This document shows, piece after piece, positions 31,529 through 39,130 of a stretch of 64,000 nucleotides of DNA (position 1 is the stretch's first letter; each line of letters begins with the position of its first letter). The DNA lies in contig OY763072.1 in assembly GCA_963666865.1 (NCBI GenBank), positions 3,658,001 to 3,722,000 of the forward strand, in the 5' to 3' direction. Origin of the DNA: Bin87 sp963666865 (GTDB lineage: Bacteria; Chloroflexota; Dehalococcoidia; Lucifugimonadales; UBA3495). Under the pieces are notes generated by a model. The model ran no database searches. It was not told the origin of the DNA and was given only the letters and a program-made list of their open reading frames with translations. A program made the translations under genes and the position numbers.

Positions 31529-31971
31529 ACCTGTCGGACCTCGCGAATGAACTGTCAGAACGAGGAATTTGGTGGCAGGTTGGCGGATTCGCCATCGCGG
31601 GGTGCGTCAGCGTAGCGATTCTGCAAATCTGGGAAGGCTCCGACTTCTGGGCCTACCGGAGCTTTGAAATCGCAGTGAAAGACCTGTATTGGCTCTTCAT
31701 TCTGCCACTAGCCGGGCTAATCGAGGGAGTACGAAAATTGTTTGAGAAGGCATCGGAAATCCGCGCTGCTCAACGCGAAAAAATCCGGGAACGAGGCCGG
31801 AGGGAAGGCCGACGGGAAGGTCGACGAGAAGGCCGCGAGGAAATCCTCACCAAGGTACGCGAGCTCTTCCAAAATCCCGACATCTCCAAAGACCCTGAGA
31901 CCGGCGCCATAACCCTCACCCCGGAAGTCATGGACTTCCTGTTTAGCGAATCCACCGACCCCGGCGCGTAG
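31525..31971 (+). CDS. Small membrane protein with charged coiled coil, inserted in the ccm operon
   Basis: 148 residues starting on an ATG that overlaps the ccmA stop. Two hydrophobic stretches (about 15-36 and 50-70) suggest membrane attachment. They are followed by a helix with the repeat RGRREGRREGRREGREE (about 88-105), encoded by a short tandem repeat, and an acidic tail. I do not recognise a family and know of no System I component like it. Because it is coupled to ccmA and precedes ccmB, it may be a lineage-specific factor or a passenger. Confidence 0.65.
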   Translation: MNLSDLANELSERGIWWQVGGFAIAGCVSVAILQIWEGSDFWAYRSFEIAVKDLYWLFILPLAGLIEGVRKLFEKASEIRAAQREKIRERGRREGRREGRREGREEILTKVRELFQNPDISKDPETGAITLTPEVMDFLFSESTDPGA

Positions 31972-32015
31972 GGCTTGGGCCGGGCGGTTCGGGTGCACCC
32001 TCTACCCGCTCTGTT

Positions 32016-32690
32016 ATGGCACTGGTGCGCAGCGCGCTGGCCATCGCCTGGAAAGACGTTCGCCTGGAACTGCGGTCTCGCGACACCATAGTCTCTGCCC
32101 TGGTGTTCGGGCTGATCGTAGTCGTCGTATTCAACTTTGGCCTGAACCGGACACCCGGAAGCCTGGAACCCGTCGCCCCCGGCTTGCTCTGGGTCGCCTA
32201 CGCCTTCATCGGAGTCCTGGCCATGAACCGGGCATTTTCCCGCGAGATGGAACAGGGCGGCCTGGACGGTCTGCTGGCGGCGCCCATCAGCCGCGACTCC
32301 ATCTTCCTGGGCAAGGTGTTGAGCAGCATCGTGTTCATGCTGGTCATCGAGGCCATCCTGCTGCCTGTATTTGCCGTTATGCTGGGGCTGCCGGCGTTGT
32401 CTCCCGCCCTGGGGCTGGTGATCGTGCTGGCCACCGTCGGGTTCGCCACCGTGGGGACATTTTTTGCCGGCATGGCGGCGCAGACCCGATCTCGCGAAAT
32501 CCTGCTGCCGGTGCTCTTCTTCCCGGTGGTCGTGCCCGTCATCATCGCCGCGGTGGAGGGATCCGCGCTGGTTTTACAGGGAGGGCCGATGCAGGCGGTG
32601 TGGACCCGATGGCTGCCGCTGCTGGTGGTGTTCGACGCCCTCTTTTTGGTAATATGTTCGTGGATTTTCGGATTCATTTTCGAGGGATAA
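32016..32690 (+). CDS. ccmB: Cytochrome c maturation membrane protein CcmB
   Basis: 224 residues with six hydrophobic segments. AIAWKDVRLELRSRDTIVSALVFG and MNRAFSREMEQGGLDGLLAAPISRDSIFLGK are diagnostic of CcmB, the ABC-type permease that works with CcmA and CcmC. The C-terminal LPLLVVFDALFLVICSWIFGFIFEG is the last membrane helix. It ends 6 bases before ccmC. Confidence 0.93.
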   Translation: MALVRSALAIAWKDVRLELRSRDTIVSALVFGLIVVVVFNFGLNRTPGSLEPVAPGLLWVAYAFIGVLAMNRAFSREMEQGGLDGLLAAPISRDSIFLGKVLSSIVFMLVIEAILLPVFAVMLGLPALSPALGLVIVLATVGFATVGTFFAGMAAQTRSREILLPVLFFPVVVPVIIAAVEGSALVLQGGPMQAVWTRWLPLLVVFDALFLVICSWIFGFIFEG

Positions 32691-32696
32691 CGCAGC

Positions 32697-33431
32697 TTGG
32701 CGGCGATAGCGAGCCAGCCCAAAAGCAGATCATCCTGGCGCGCGGCGGTACGAGACGCGCGCCTTTGGCTGTTGCTTCTGACTGCCGTGCTGACGCTGGC
32801 GGACGGCTACCTGATTTTCGTAGTCGCTCCACCCGATATGGTGCAGGGGCAAGCTTCTCGTATCTTGTACGTCCACGTCCCGATTTCGATCTTGTCATTT
32901 TTGGGCTTTCTACTCTGCGCTGTCGCTGGGATAGGCTTTCTGGTGAAACGAAGCGAAGGATGGGATCGACTCGCGCACGCATCGGCTGAGGTAGGTGTCA
33001 TATTCGTAACGCTGTCGCTTTTGACTGGCATTATCTGGGGGAAACCTATCTTCAACGCGTGGTGGCAGTGGGATGCTCGGCTTACCACGACTCTCATCTT
33101 GTGGTTTATCTACGTCGCATACCTAATGATCCGGCACTATGCGCCGACTCCCCAGCAGGGGCGAACATGGTCAGCGGTGGTCGGCATCGTCGGTTTCGTT
33201 GACGTGCCCATTGTGTACTTCTCAGTGAAGTGGTGGAGGACTCTTCACCCTGAGCAGGTAATAGGTCCGGCGGCAAACGAGGGTTCTCTGGAACCAATCA
33301 TGGCCCGTATCCTGATTTTCTCCATGCTGACTATGCTCGCCCTGTTCACTTACCTGCTCCTCGAGCGTATGGCCTTGCGCGGCGCTGAAGATACCCTGAC
33401 CCAAATCCGCCGCGAAACACGTCCTGACTAG
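32697..33431 (+). CDS. ccmC: Cytochrome c maturation heme-handling protein CcmC
   Basis: 244 residues, six-TM protein that loads heme onto CcmE. The tryptophan-rich heme-binding motif is in WGKPIFNAWWQWDARLT (about 120-136), and the flanking histidines YVHVPI and TLHPEQV are in place. The start is a TTG at 32697 with no clear Shine-Dalgarno; no better start is near. The gene ends one base before ccmD. Confidence 0.93.
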   Translation: MAAIASQPKSRSSWRAAVRDARLWLLLLTAVLTLADGYLIFVVAPPDMVQGQASRILYVHVPISILSFLGFLLCAVAGIGFLVKRSEGWDRLAHASAEVGVIFVTLSLLTGIIWGKPIFNAWWQWDARLTTTLILWFIYVAYLMIRHYAPTPQQGRTWSAVVGIVGFVDVPIVYFSVKWWRTLHPEQVIGPAANEGSLEPIMARILIFSMLTMLALFTYLLLERMALRGAEDTLTQIRRETRPD

Positions 33432-33432
33432 A

Positions 33433-33624
33433 ATGAACACATCACCCGACAACCTGCCCTTTCTTTTTGCCGCGTTCGCGGTGGTCTGGGCAGTGTTCTT
33501 CATCTACGCCGCGTACATGTCGTGGCGTCGCCGTTCGTTCCAGCGTGAACTCCGAGATCTTCAGGAGACGGCCGACTCCGACCGGCCTTCGGTTGCCGAT
33601 GATCGGGATGAAGGGCCGGTATAA
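33433..33624 (+). CDS. ccmD: CcmD-like small membrane protein
   Basis: 63 residues: one membrane helix (LPFLFAAFAVVWAVFFIYAAYMSW) followed by a basic RRR and an acidic tail. Size, topology and position directly after ccmC match CcmD, which helps release holo-CcmE. The helix carries the tyrosine typical of the family. It starts one base after the ccmC stop. Confidence 0.8.
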   Translation: MNTSPDNLPFLFAAFAVVWAVFFIYAAYMSWRRRSFQRELRDLQETADSDRPSVADDRDEGPV

Positions 33625-33664
33625 TAGACGCCGCAAATCCTCAAATGAGGTTCTCTCTAGAATC

Positions 33665-34219
33665 ATGCAATCCGAATATCCAGCCAATCAACCGGGTGAA
33701 ACTGTCGCCTATGCACCCGATTTGGAAGCCGAGCGCACCGGGTGGCGCAGCCATCGGACCCGGCTTATCATCCTGGCCGGCGTAATCGCCCTGGCCGTCG
33801 CCTACATGGTGTACGCCGCCTTCCCGGGAAACACCCTATACTTCGTGACCGTCAGCGAATTCCTGGACGACCCCAAGTTGCAGGATGGACAGACGCTGCG
33901 GGTTGCCGGGGCCCTTGCGTCTGACACTTTCCGCCGCGACGACGGCTCGACCCTATCCCATTTCGCCCTGGGCGACAAACTGCCCGACGTACCCGGGGTC
34001 TCTCCCGGCAGCCCCCGGTTGCAGGTCAGCTACGTGGGAGTCCTGCCGGATTTGTTCTTCAATCCCCACTCCGAGATCATCCTGGAAGGCAACTACGACG
34101 CGCAAAGTCAGGTCTTCGCCACCGACAACATCCTGGTGAAGTGCCCATCCAAGTACCAGTCCATGCCGGCCGAAAGCCCCGACCTGGTTCCCGGCGCAGC
34201 TGCGCCAAGTAGCTACTGA
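33665..34219 (+). CDS. ccmE: Cytochrome c maturation heme chaperone, Cys-type CcmE
   Basis: 184 residues from the ATG at 33665. A membrane anchor at about 33-52 is followed by the OB-fold heme chaperone domain (TVSEFLDD, LRVAGAL, YVGVLPDLF, VFATDNILVKC). In E. coli CcmE the heme-binding His sits in HxxxY. Here the motif is Cys160-Pro-Ser-Lys-Tyr164, i.e. CxxxY. This is the CcmE variant described for archaea and some bacteria (variant System I, often without CcmH). No ccmF or ccmH follows; a terminator lies 28 bases after the stop. Confidence 0.92.
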   Translation: MQSEYPANQPGETVAYAPDLEAERTGWRSHRTRLIILAGVIALAVAYMVYAAFPGNTLYFVTVSEFLDDPKLQDGQTLRVAGALASDTFRRDDGSTLSHFALGDKLPDVPGVSPGSPRLQVSYVGVLPDLFFNPHSEIILEGNYDAQSQVFATDNILVKCPSKYQSMPAESPDLVPGAAAPSSY

Positions 34220-34246
34220 GCTGATCCAAGCGCCGGGAATTGAAAT

Positions 34247-34280
34247 GCCCCCGACCGAAACGGTCGGGGGCGCGGTTTTG
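34247..34280 (+). terminator. Intrinsic terminator of the ccm operon
   Basis: A perfect 11-base stem GCCCCCGACCG (34247-34257) and CGGTCGGGGGC (34261-34271) with an AAA loop, followed by GCGGTTTTGG. It lies between the convergent ccmE and korB and could stop transcription from both sides. Confidence 0.8.
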
Positions 34281-34300
34281 GTAGGGTATCAGCCCGGGCG

Positions 34301-35167
34301 TTAGAACGTATATGCGTTCATCAATTGTTCCGTCGTCCGCTCTCGCGCCTTGGACCGGATGTTATTCATGTTGGTTTCCAGAGAACCCCTGGATTCGTCC
34401 TTGTAGATGATGCCCACCGGCAGACCGCCCTGCTGCACCAGGTCGTAAGCGGCCTGCTTGCTGGAGTAGTCATGGTCTTCCGGTATGTCCCAGAGGGCCG
34501 GCGCGATGCCTTCCCTGGCGTTGCCCTTGATCAACTGGAAGGTGTCGTTGTAGGTAACGCACGGCGACTGAACGTGGATCATCGACATTCCGTCGTGATT
34601 CATGCCCTCGTTGATGAGCCGCGCTAAGACCCGGGGCTGACCGGAGAAACCGGAGGCGATGAACGAGACGCCCAACGTGAGGTACAGTTCCAGCGGATCC
34701 AGGTCCTCTTCAATTTTGCCGAAGGGGGTGCTGCTGGTGATCGCGCCCATTTCGGTGGTGGGGGAACTCTGGCCTTTGGTAAGACCGTACACGCCGTTGT
34801 CCATGATGACGGCGGTGACGTTGACGTTACGGGCCGCCTGGGGCGCGATGTGCTCGCCACCGATGCTGAGGAAGTCTCCGTCGCCGGCCACTATGATCAC
34901 GTTCAGTTCGGGCCGGGCCATCTTGACGCCCATGGCCACCGGCAACGTGCGCCCGTGGATCCCATGGATGCCGTAGGGCTGCTCACCCTCCAGCAGGTGA
35001 ACCAAGTTGCCGCTGCAACCGATGCCGGCGACCACCACGTTGTTCTCAATGGGCAGGCCGGTTTCCTCCAGCCGGTTGATCATGGCGAATTCCAGCGCGC
35101 GGCGCACGCCGAAGTCGCCGCAGCCGGGGCACCATTTAAAGTCGTATTCCGGGTTCTTTTTGCTCAT
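34301..35167 (-). CDS. korB: 2-oxoacid:ferredoxin oxidoreductase beta subunit (KorB-like)
   Basis: 288 residues. TPP-binding subunit of a 2-oxoglutarate- or other 2-oxoacid-ferredoxin oxidoreductase. WCPGCGDFGV with its conserved Cys pair, GIGCSGN, HGRTLPVAMGVKMARP and the TPP/Mg motif GDGDFLSIGG-(x)-MDNGVYGLTKGQ are diagnostic. It makes acyl-CoA, CO2 and reduced ferredoxin, or the reverse in carbon fixation. The start overlaps the korA stop by four bases (ATGA). Sequence alone cannot settle the substrate; 2-oxoglutarate is the most likely for this two-subunit form. Confidence 0.93.
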   Translation of the reverse strand: MSKKNPEYDFKWCPGCGDFGVRRALEFAMINRLEETGLPIENNVVVAGIGCSGNLVHLLEGEQPYGIHGIHGRTLPVAMGVKMARPELNVIIVAGDGDFLSIGGEHIAPQAARNVNVTAVIMDNGVYGLTKGQSSPTTEMGAITSSTPFGKIEEDLDPLELYLTLGVSFIASGFSGQPRVLARLINEGMNHDGMSMIHVQSPCVTYNDTFQLIKGNAREGIAPALWDIPEDHDYSSKQAAYDLVQQGGLPVGIIYKDESRGSLETNMNNIRSKARERTTEQLMNAYTF

Positions 35168-36873
35168 ACCCGTGCTCCTTCCCTGTGTTCAGCCATGATC
35201 TGTTTGACCTGTGCCACCAGGTCGCTCACCTTGAAAGGCAAACCGGTGTACTGCGTGATGGGTGTCGAATTGACCCGGTGGAACCTGAGGATGTTGGCCC
35301 ACTGTCCCTGATAATTCAGTTCGGGTACGATGACCAACTCTTTCGCACGAAGCTCTTCGCGCAGCTTGGGCGGAATGGGATGCAAGAACATCGTGAAGTA
35401 CCACGCGATGTCGATACCCTCTTCCCGCAGCGCGTTGTAAGCCTCCCGGACCGGCCCTTTGGACCCGCCCCAAGGCATCAGCGCGATTTTCGCGTCGGTG
35501 TTGTCGCTTTCGTAATGGTCTTCTTCCAGCAGCTTCAGCTTGCTGAACCGCCGCTCGGTCATTTGAATGTGGCGACTCGGCAAGTGCGTGGTGTCGCCCA
35601 TCTCGTCGTGTTCGCTGCCGTTGGCCACGTAAGCGCCGGGGGCGCCGGGCAAAGGCATGGGTGACAACTCGTAGCCGGAATAGCGATGATAGCCGTTCCC
35701 GCCTTCGTAGGTCAGCCTTTCTTCCACGTGAACCTTGCTGAGGTCCGGCCTGGGGATGTTCTGCACCCGCTCGGCCATGGACATCTCACTCATCAGGATC
35801 ACCGGGCCCTGGTAGCGTTCCGCCCAGTTGATCGCCTGCACCGCCCCGTAGAAACACTCTTCCACCGAACCGGGCGCGATGATGGGCATCCGGACGTCGC
35901 CATGGGCCGGGAACAAACAACCCATCAGGTCGGATTGTTCGGTCTTGGTGGGCAAACCGGTGGCGGGACCGCCGCGCTGCACGTCCACCACGACCAGTGG
36001 GATCTCAGCCATCCAGGCCAAGCCCAAGCCTTCGCTCATCAAGGAGACGCCGGGGCCGGCGGTGGCGGTCATTGACTTTTTGCCGGCGTATCCGGCGCCA
36101 AGTATCGCGGTAATAGCCTCGATTTCGGACGAGACCTGGTACGCGAACTTGCCCTCTCCCACCAGGTTGCGCTCCATCCACAGCAGGATGGTGGTGGCCG
36201 GCGAGATGGGATAGCCCGCATAGAACTCCAGGCCGGCGTGGGTCGCTCCCAGGGCGATGGCCTCGTTGCCCTTCAGCATGAGCTGCTGGTAATCCGGTGG
36301 GTTGGGCGGGGCGAGGTCGCCCAGGACGAAACCGCTTTCCGCAGCGTTCTGGCGGCCCAGCCGCATGGCCTGGATATTGGATTCGATGATCTCATCGTCG
36401 TTGGCGCGTCCCCGTCGGAAACGCGCTTCGACAAAGTCTTCCAGGTACTGCTGGGGCATGTGGACCAGTTGGGCCAGGGCGCCGATGACAACCATGTTGG
36501 CGGCCCGGTTGTTGCCGGTGGACCGCGCCAGGGTATCGACGGCCAGTCCGAAGGATCTCGGGTCGGTCATCGTGAAGTCGTCGGCGTTGTAGATGATCAC
36601 GCCGCCTTCCCTGACTTCCTCAGCATGGGTTTCGTAGGCTTCTTCGTTAAATGCGACCAAGACGTCCACCTGGTCGCCGGAGCTCAAGATCGGCTCAGTA
36701 CAAATTCGGGCCTGGGTCCAGGTCGGGCCACCGAGAATCTGGGAAGGGAAAGTTGCGTAGGTCAGCGCGTGATAACCTACCTGGGTGGAAGCCTGGGCTA
36801 GTCCTTCGGCTGAAGTAACGACGCCCTGTCCGCCTTCACCGGCGAACCGGACGACGAAGTCGTTCATCTGCAT
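35164..36873 (-). CDS. korA: 2-oxoacid:ferredoxin oxidoreductase alpha subunit with fused gamma domain (KorA-like)
   Basis: 569 residues. The N-terminal gamma domain (about 1-190) begins FVVRFAGEGGQGVVTSAEGLA; the alpha domain (about 205-569) has GNEAIALGATHAGLEFYAGYPISPAT and TATAGPGVSLMSEGLGLAWMAEIPLVVVDVQRGGPATGLPTKTEQ split over a long run. The gamma-alpha fusion is the standard two-gene Kor arrangement. A GGAGGAACCTCCAG precedes the ATG. It is transcribed from a strong promoter at 37095-37124 through an approximately 215-base leader carrying a terminator-like hairpin. It overlaps korB by four bases, so the subunits are made together. Confidence 0.93.
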   Translation of the reverse strand: MQMNDFVVRFAGEGGQGVVTSAEGLAQASTQVGYHALTYATFPSQILGGPTWTQARICTEPILSSGDQVDVLVAFNEEAYETHAEEVREGGVIIYNADDFTMTDPRSFGLAVDTLARSTGNNRAANMVVIGALAQLVHMPQQYLEDFVEARFRRGRANDDEIIESNIQAMRLGRQNAAESGFVLGDLAPPNPPDYQQLMLKGNEAIALGATHAGLEFYAGYPISPATTILLWMERNLVGEGKFAYQVSSEIEAITAILGAGYAGKKSMTATAGPGVSLMSEGLGLAWMAEIPLVVVDVQRGGPATGLPTKTEQSDLMGCLFPAHGDVRMPIIAPGSVEECFYGAVQAINWAERYQGPVILMSEMSMAERVQNIPRPDLSKVHVEERLTYEGGNGYHRYSGYELSPMPLPGAPGAYVANGSEHDEMGDTTHLPSRHIQMTERRFSKLKLLEEDHYESDNTDAKIALMPWGGSKGPVREAYNALREEGIDIAWYFTMFLHPIPPKLREELRAKELVIVPELNYQGQWANILRFHRVNSTPITQYTGLPFKVSDLVAQVKQIMAEHREGARV

Positions 36874-36960
36874 CTGGAGGTTCCTCCGAACCGGCAGTAA
36901 TCTGCGAATTGCCCGCTGGCGCTAATCAATACTGACTGATGAAGGGAGCGGCGTGGCTAT

Positions 36961-36996
36961 AAAAAACACCTTCCCCCGTGCCGGTGGGATGGTGTT
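36961..36996 (-). promoter_or_regulatory. Terminator-like hairpin in the korAB leader (candidate attenuator)
   Basis: On the minus strand AACACC (36996-36991) pairs with GGTGTT (36970-36965), with further TCCC/GGGA pairing inside, and runs directly into TTTTTTATAG. This is an intrinsic terminator placed before, not after, the genes. An upstream GGTGTT (37033-37028) could pair with the same AACACC and prevent the terminator from forming. The effector is unknown. Confidence 0.6.
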
Positions 36997-37094
36997 GCCG
37001 GTCGCCGTCCTGTGTATCGCGGGTTGAAACACCCCGTCGCGCCGCACTCAAATCAAAGATTGCGAACACGCTTGCGCCAAGTGTTTAGCAGACG

Positions 37095-37124
37095 GAATAT
37101 AGCACCGCATTCTTCAGTTTGTCA
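37095..37124 (-). promoter_or_regulatory. Strong sigma70-type promoter of korAB
   Basis: On the minus strand TTGACA (37124-37119) and TATATT (37100-37095) are separated by 18 bases, the best promoter match I saw in the window. Transcription would start near 37088, giving a leader of about 215 bases before korA. A palindromic repeat lies 50 bases upstream. Confidence 0.75.
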
Positions 37125-37175
37125 ATTTTATAAACTTGGCGCAACGTTCCCATCCAGGTGGTTCGTTGGATAATC

Positions 37176-37240
37176 CGTCACTCCGGCGCAAGCCGGAGAC
37201 CAGAAAACGCTACTGGATTCCGGCTTGCGCCGGAATGACG
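37176..37240. repeat. MITE-like inverted repeat (two 28-base arms)
   Basis: Left arm 37176-37203 and right arm 37213-37240 are near-perfect reverse complements around a 9-base spacer. Each arm is itself palindromic (CTCCGGC-GCAA-GCCGGAG and ATTCCGGC-TTGC-GCCGGAAT). The right arm matches the core at 7238-7265 base for base. It lies between the korA promoter and the glycosyltransferase start. The remainder of 36874-37278 holds the korA leader and promoter and no gene. Confidence 0.8.
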
Positions 37241-37278
37241 GGAAAATTAAACCACTCGCCCTGATATAATCCCACGCT

Positions 37279-38031
37279 ATGCCACCAACCCTTGACGTAG
37301 TAATCCCTTGCCTCAACGAGGAACGCGCCCTGCCGATGAGCGTCCGTCGTTTGCACGATTTCATGCGGTGCAATCTGTCGGACTACGATTGGGCCATCGT
37401 AATCGCTGACAACGGTTCCATCGACGGCACCCTCGACGCCGCGGAGGCTCTGTCCAATGAGTTTCCGCAGGTGCGTTACATTCGCCTTGAGCAACGGGGA
37501 CGGGGGCGGGCTTTGCGCCGAGCCTGGACCGACAGCGCCGCCGACATTGTGGCCTACATGGACGTTGACCTGTCCACCGACCTGGCCCACCTGCCGCCCA
37601 TGGTGTCCGCCATCGCCCAGGGACGTTGCGACGTAGCCATCGGCTCCAGATTGCTCCCCGATTCCCAGGTGGTCGGGCGGACATTGAAACGGGAGATTAC
37701 CTCACGCGGCTACAGCCTGCTGTTTCGCGCCATGTTCTTCACATCGTTCCGTGACGCCCAATGCGGTTTCAAAGCGGTGAGCCGTCGCGCCGCCGACGAT
37801 CTGGCTCCGCTGGTGGAAGACAACGGGTGGTTCTTCGATTCGGAGCTGCTGATCCTGGCGCAAAAATGCGGCTATCCCATCCTGGAGCTGCCGGTTCGCT
37901 GGACCGATGATCCCGACTCGCGCGTGCGGATCATTCGCACCGCCTGGGAGGACGTGAAGGGTTTGCTGCGGCTGAAATTCGGAGGCGTCGGGAAGGTACG
38001 CCGGCAGTTGCGCGCCGCCGGCAAGCTGTAG
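37279..38031 (+). CDS. Family 2 glycosyltransferase (dolichol-phosphate-type)
   Basis: 250 residues, GT-A fold. LDVVIPCLNEERALP at the N-terminus, IADNGSIDGT, the DxD-type YMDVDLSTD (about 94-102), AIGSRLLPDSQVVGR and DAQCGFKAVSR match the DPM1/GtrB-like branch that transfers sugars to polyprenyl phosphate. There are no C-terminal membrane helices, so it resembles soluble DPM1-type enzymes. The C-terminus is basic. It ends 10 bases from the convergent HicB gene. Acceptor and sugar cannot be read. Confidence 0.9.
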   Translation: MPPTLDVVIPCLNEERALPMSVRRLHDFMRCNLSDYDWAIVIADNGSIDGTLDAAEALSNEFPQVRYIRLEQRGRGRALRRAWTDSAADIVAYMDVDLSTDLAHLPPMVSAIAQGRCDVAIGSRLLPDSQVVGRTLKREITSRGYSLLFRAMFFTSFRDAQCGFKAVSRRAADDLAPLVEDNGWFFDSELLILAQKCGYPILELPVRWTDDPDSRVRIIRTAWEDVKGLLRLKFGGVGKVRRQLRAAGKL

Positions 38032-38041
38032 GCGACTCGGG

Positions 38042-38281
38042 CTACAGTACGGTCTCCAGTCTGTTGGCCAAGTCACGTCCGGACGTGGGCGGTGGCAGCG
38101 GTTTGCCGTCTATCCGGTAAAGTTCAATGGCTTCTTCCACGATGAAGCAAAGCTGATCGAAAACCTCCCGCTCGTCATCACCGTGGCAACCGCCGTAGAT
38201 CAGGCCGGGCGCACTGCCAACATAGCACTGGTCATCCTCAGACCACTCGACTATTTTCACGTACCGGGCGCTGTCCTTCAT
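38042..38281 (-). CDS. HicB-like antitoxin-family protein, no HicA partner
   Basis: 79 residues from the ATG at 38281; a longer frame to 38491 has no recognisable content. YVKIVEWSEDDQCYVGSAPGLIYGGCHGDDEREVFDQL, in pieces, follows the HicB partial-RNase-H-like fold, and VEEAIELYRIDGKPLPPP is the usual end. HicB normally neutralises a HicA mRNA interferase encoded next to it. No double-stranded-RNA-binding HicA-like frame is present on either side, so this is an orphan. Shine-Dalgarno is weak. Confidence 0.7.
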   Translation of the reverse strand: MKDSARYVKIVEWSEDDQCYVGSAPGLIYGGCHGDDEREVFDQLCFIVEEAIELYRIDGKPLPPPTSGRDLANRLETVL

Positions 38282-38329
38282 TTCACGGATTTTCTGCGGC
38301 AAATTTACTTCCGAATAAACCCGCCAGAT

Positions 38330-38698
38330 ATGAAAAAAATAAATGGCTGGCCGGCCAATACTGTAGGGCGAACTTTCCAACTCACGGTCCAACTGGCCGG
38401 AAAACCACAACCCACGGACCCGGCGAAACGCCGCGCCAACCAACGCGAATACCAGCGAAACTGGCGACGCGATAGCATTACTCCCGAACAACGCGAGTCA
38501 GCCCGTAAACAGGAAAGCGCACGCTACAAAGAGCGGCTCGCCGCCGGGATCTGCCAGTCGTGCAACAACAAAGCGCTCCCAGGACAAACTCGGTGCGCAG
38601 GATGCGCAGAGCGTAACCGAAGCAAGACAAGCGCAAAACGTACCAAGGCCGGTTCATCAGACGCAACGTCGCCGTCTTCCGGTCCACAGTCAGACTGA
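38330..38698 (+). CDS. Small basic zinc-ribbon protein
   Basis: 122 residues from the ATG at 38330. The first part is basic and helical (DPAKRRANQREYQRNWRR, ERLAAG). The end carries ICQSCNNKALPGQTRCAGCAERNR, four cysteines as C-x2-C and C-x2-C, a zinc ribbon common in small phage and bacterial nucleic-acid-binding proteins. It is divergent from the HicB gene. A strong terminator about 100 bases downstream fits its direction. The true start could lie elsewhere because no clear ribosome site is seen. Confidence 0.55.
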   Translation: MKKINGWPANTVGRTFQLTVQLAGKPQPTDPAKRRANQREYQRNWRRDSITPEQRESARKQESARYKERLAAGICQSCNNKALPGQTRCAGCAERNRSKTSAKRTKAGSSDATSPSSGPQSD

Positions 38699-39128
38699 CA
38701 ATGATTGCCCCAAACGGTTCAATCCGAACGCACGAAGAGGCTATCTCCGGCCCCAAGCCGTAGGCGCCCAGTGCCACGCCAAGCCGTGCGCAACTGCCCC
38801 GCTCCTCCCGGAGCGGGGCTTTTTCATTGCCCACGCTGCACCGGCCCTTTTGCCCAACCCGCCGTCAATCCAGTGGCGCGTCCGCCGCAATCCATACCGG
38901 GATAGCGCAGCTCCCTGAAAGCGGAACCACCCAACGACCCAGCAACCCAAACTTTGAACTCAAAACCGGCAAAAACGCCGCGTAAATGCCATACGAAAAG
39001 CAGCACCAAATAACCCGCCCAACAGCCCTGGGGCGACGTCGCTCCGGGCTTGCCCATGATGCGGTTGCTACGATCTTGCGTCCAACCTGACTCGTTGCCG
39101 AAAAAGGCAACAAAGGAGAAGCAAGATC
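38699..39128. other. Intergenic region before the FN3 cluster
   Basis: Holds the terminator at 38796-38824 and the folded leader of the first FN3 gene at 39070-39130. Between them (38825-39069) I find no credible gene; the minus-strand frames are low-complexity Gly/Trp/Arg sequences without ribosome sites. Confidence 0.6.
38796..38824 (+). terminator. Intrinsic terminator
   Basis: GCCCCGCTCC (38796-38805) pairs with GGAGCGGGGC (38810-38819) around TCCC, followed by TTTTT. It is oriented to end transcription of the zinc-ribbon gene. Confidence 0.85.
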
Positions 39129-39130
39129 GT
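39070..39130 (+). promoter_or_regulatory. Foldable leader enclosing SD and start of the first FN3 gene
   Basis: ACGATCTTGC (39070-39079) is the exact complement of GCAAGATCGT (39121-39130), whose last two bases belong to the GTG start. Inside lies a second hairpin GTTGCC-GAAAAA-GGCAAC (39094-39111), directly followed by the AAAGGAGA Shine-Dalgarno. Folding would hide the ribosome site. Confidence 0.55.

Noticed and set aside
38705..38760. GGTTCAATCC resembling a tRNA T-arm
   Set aside because: The flanking bases cannot form a five-pair stem, and no acceptor or anticodon arm is present.
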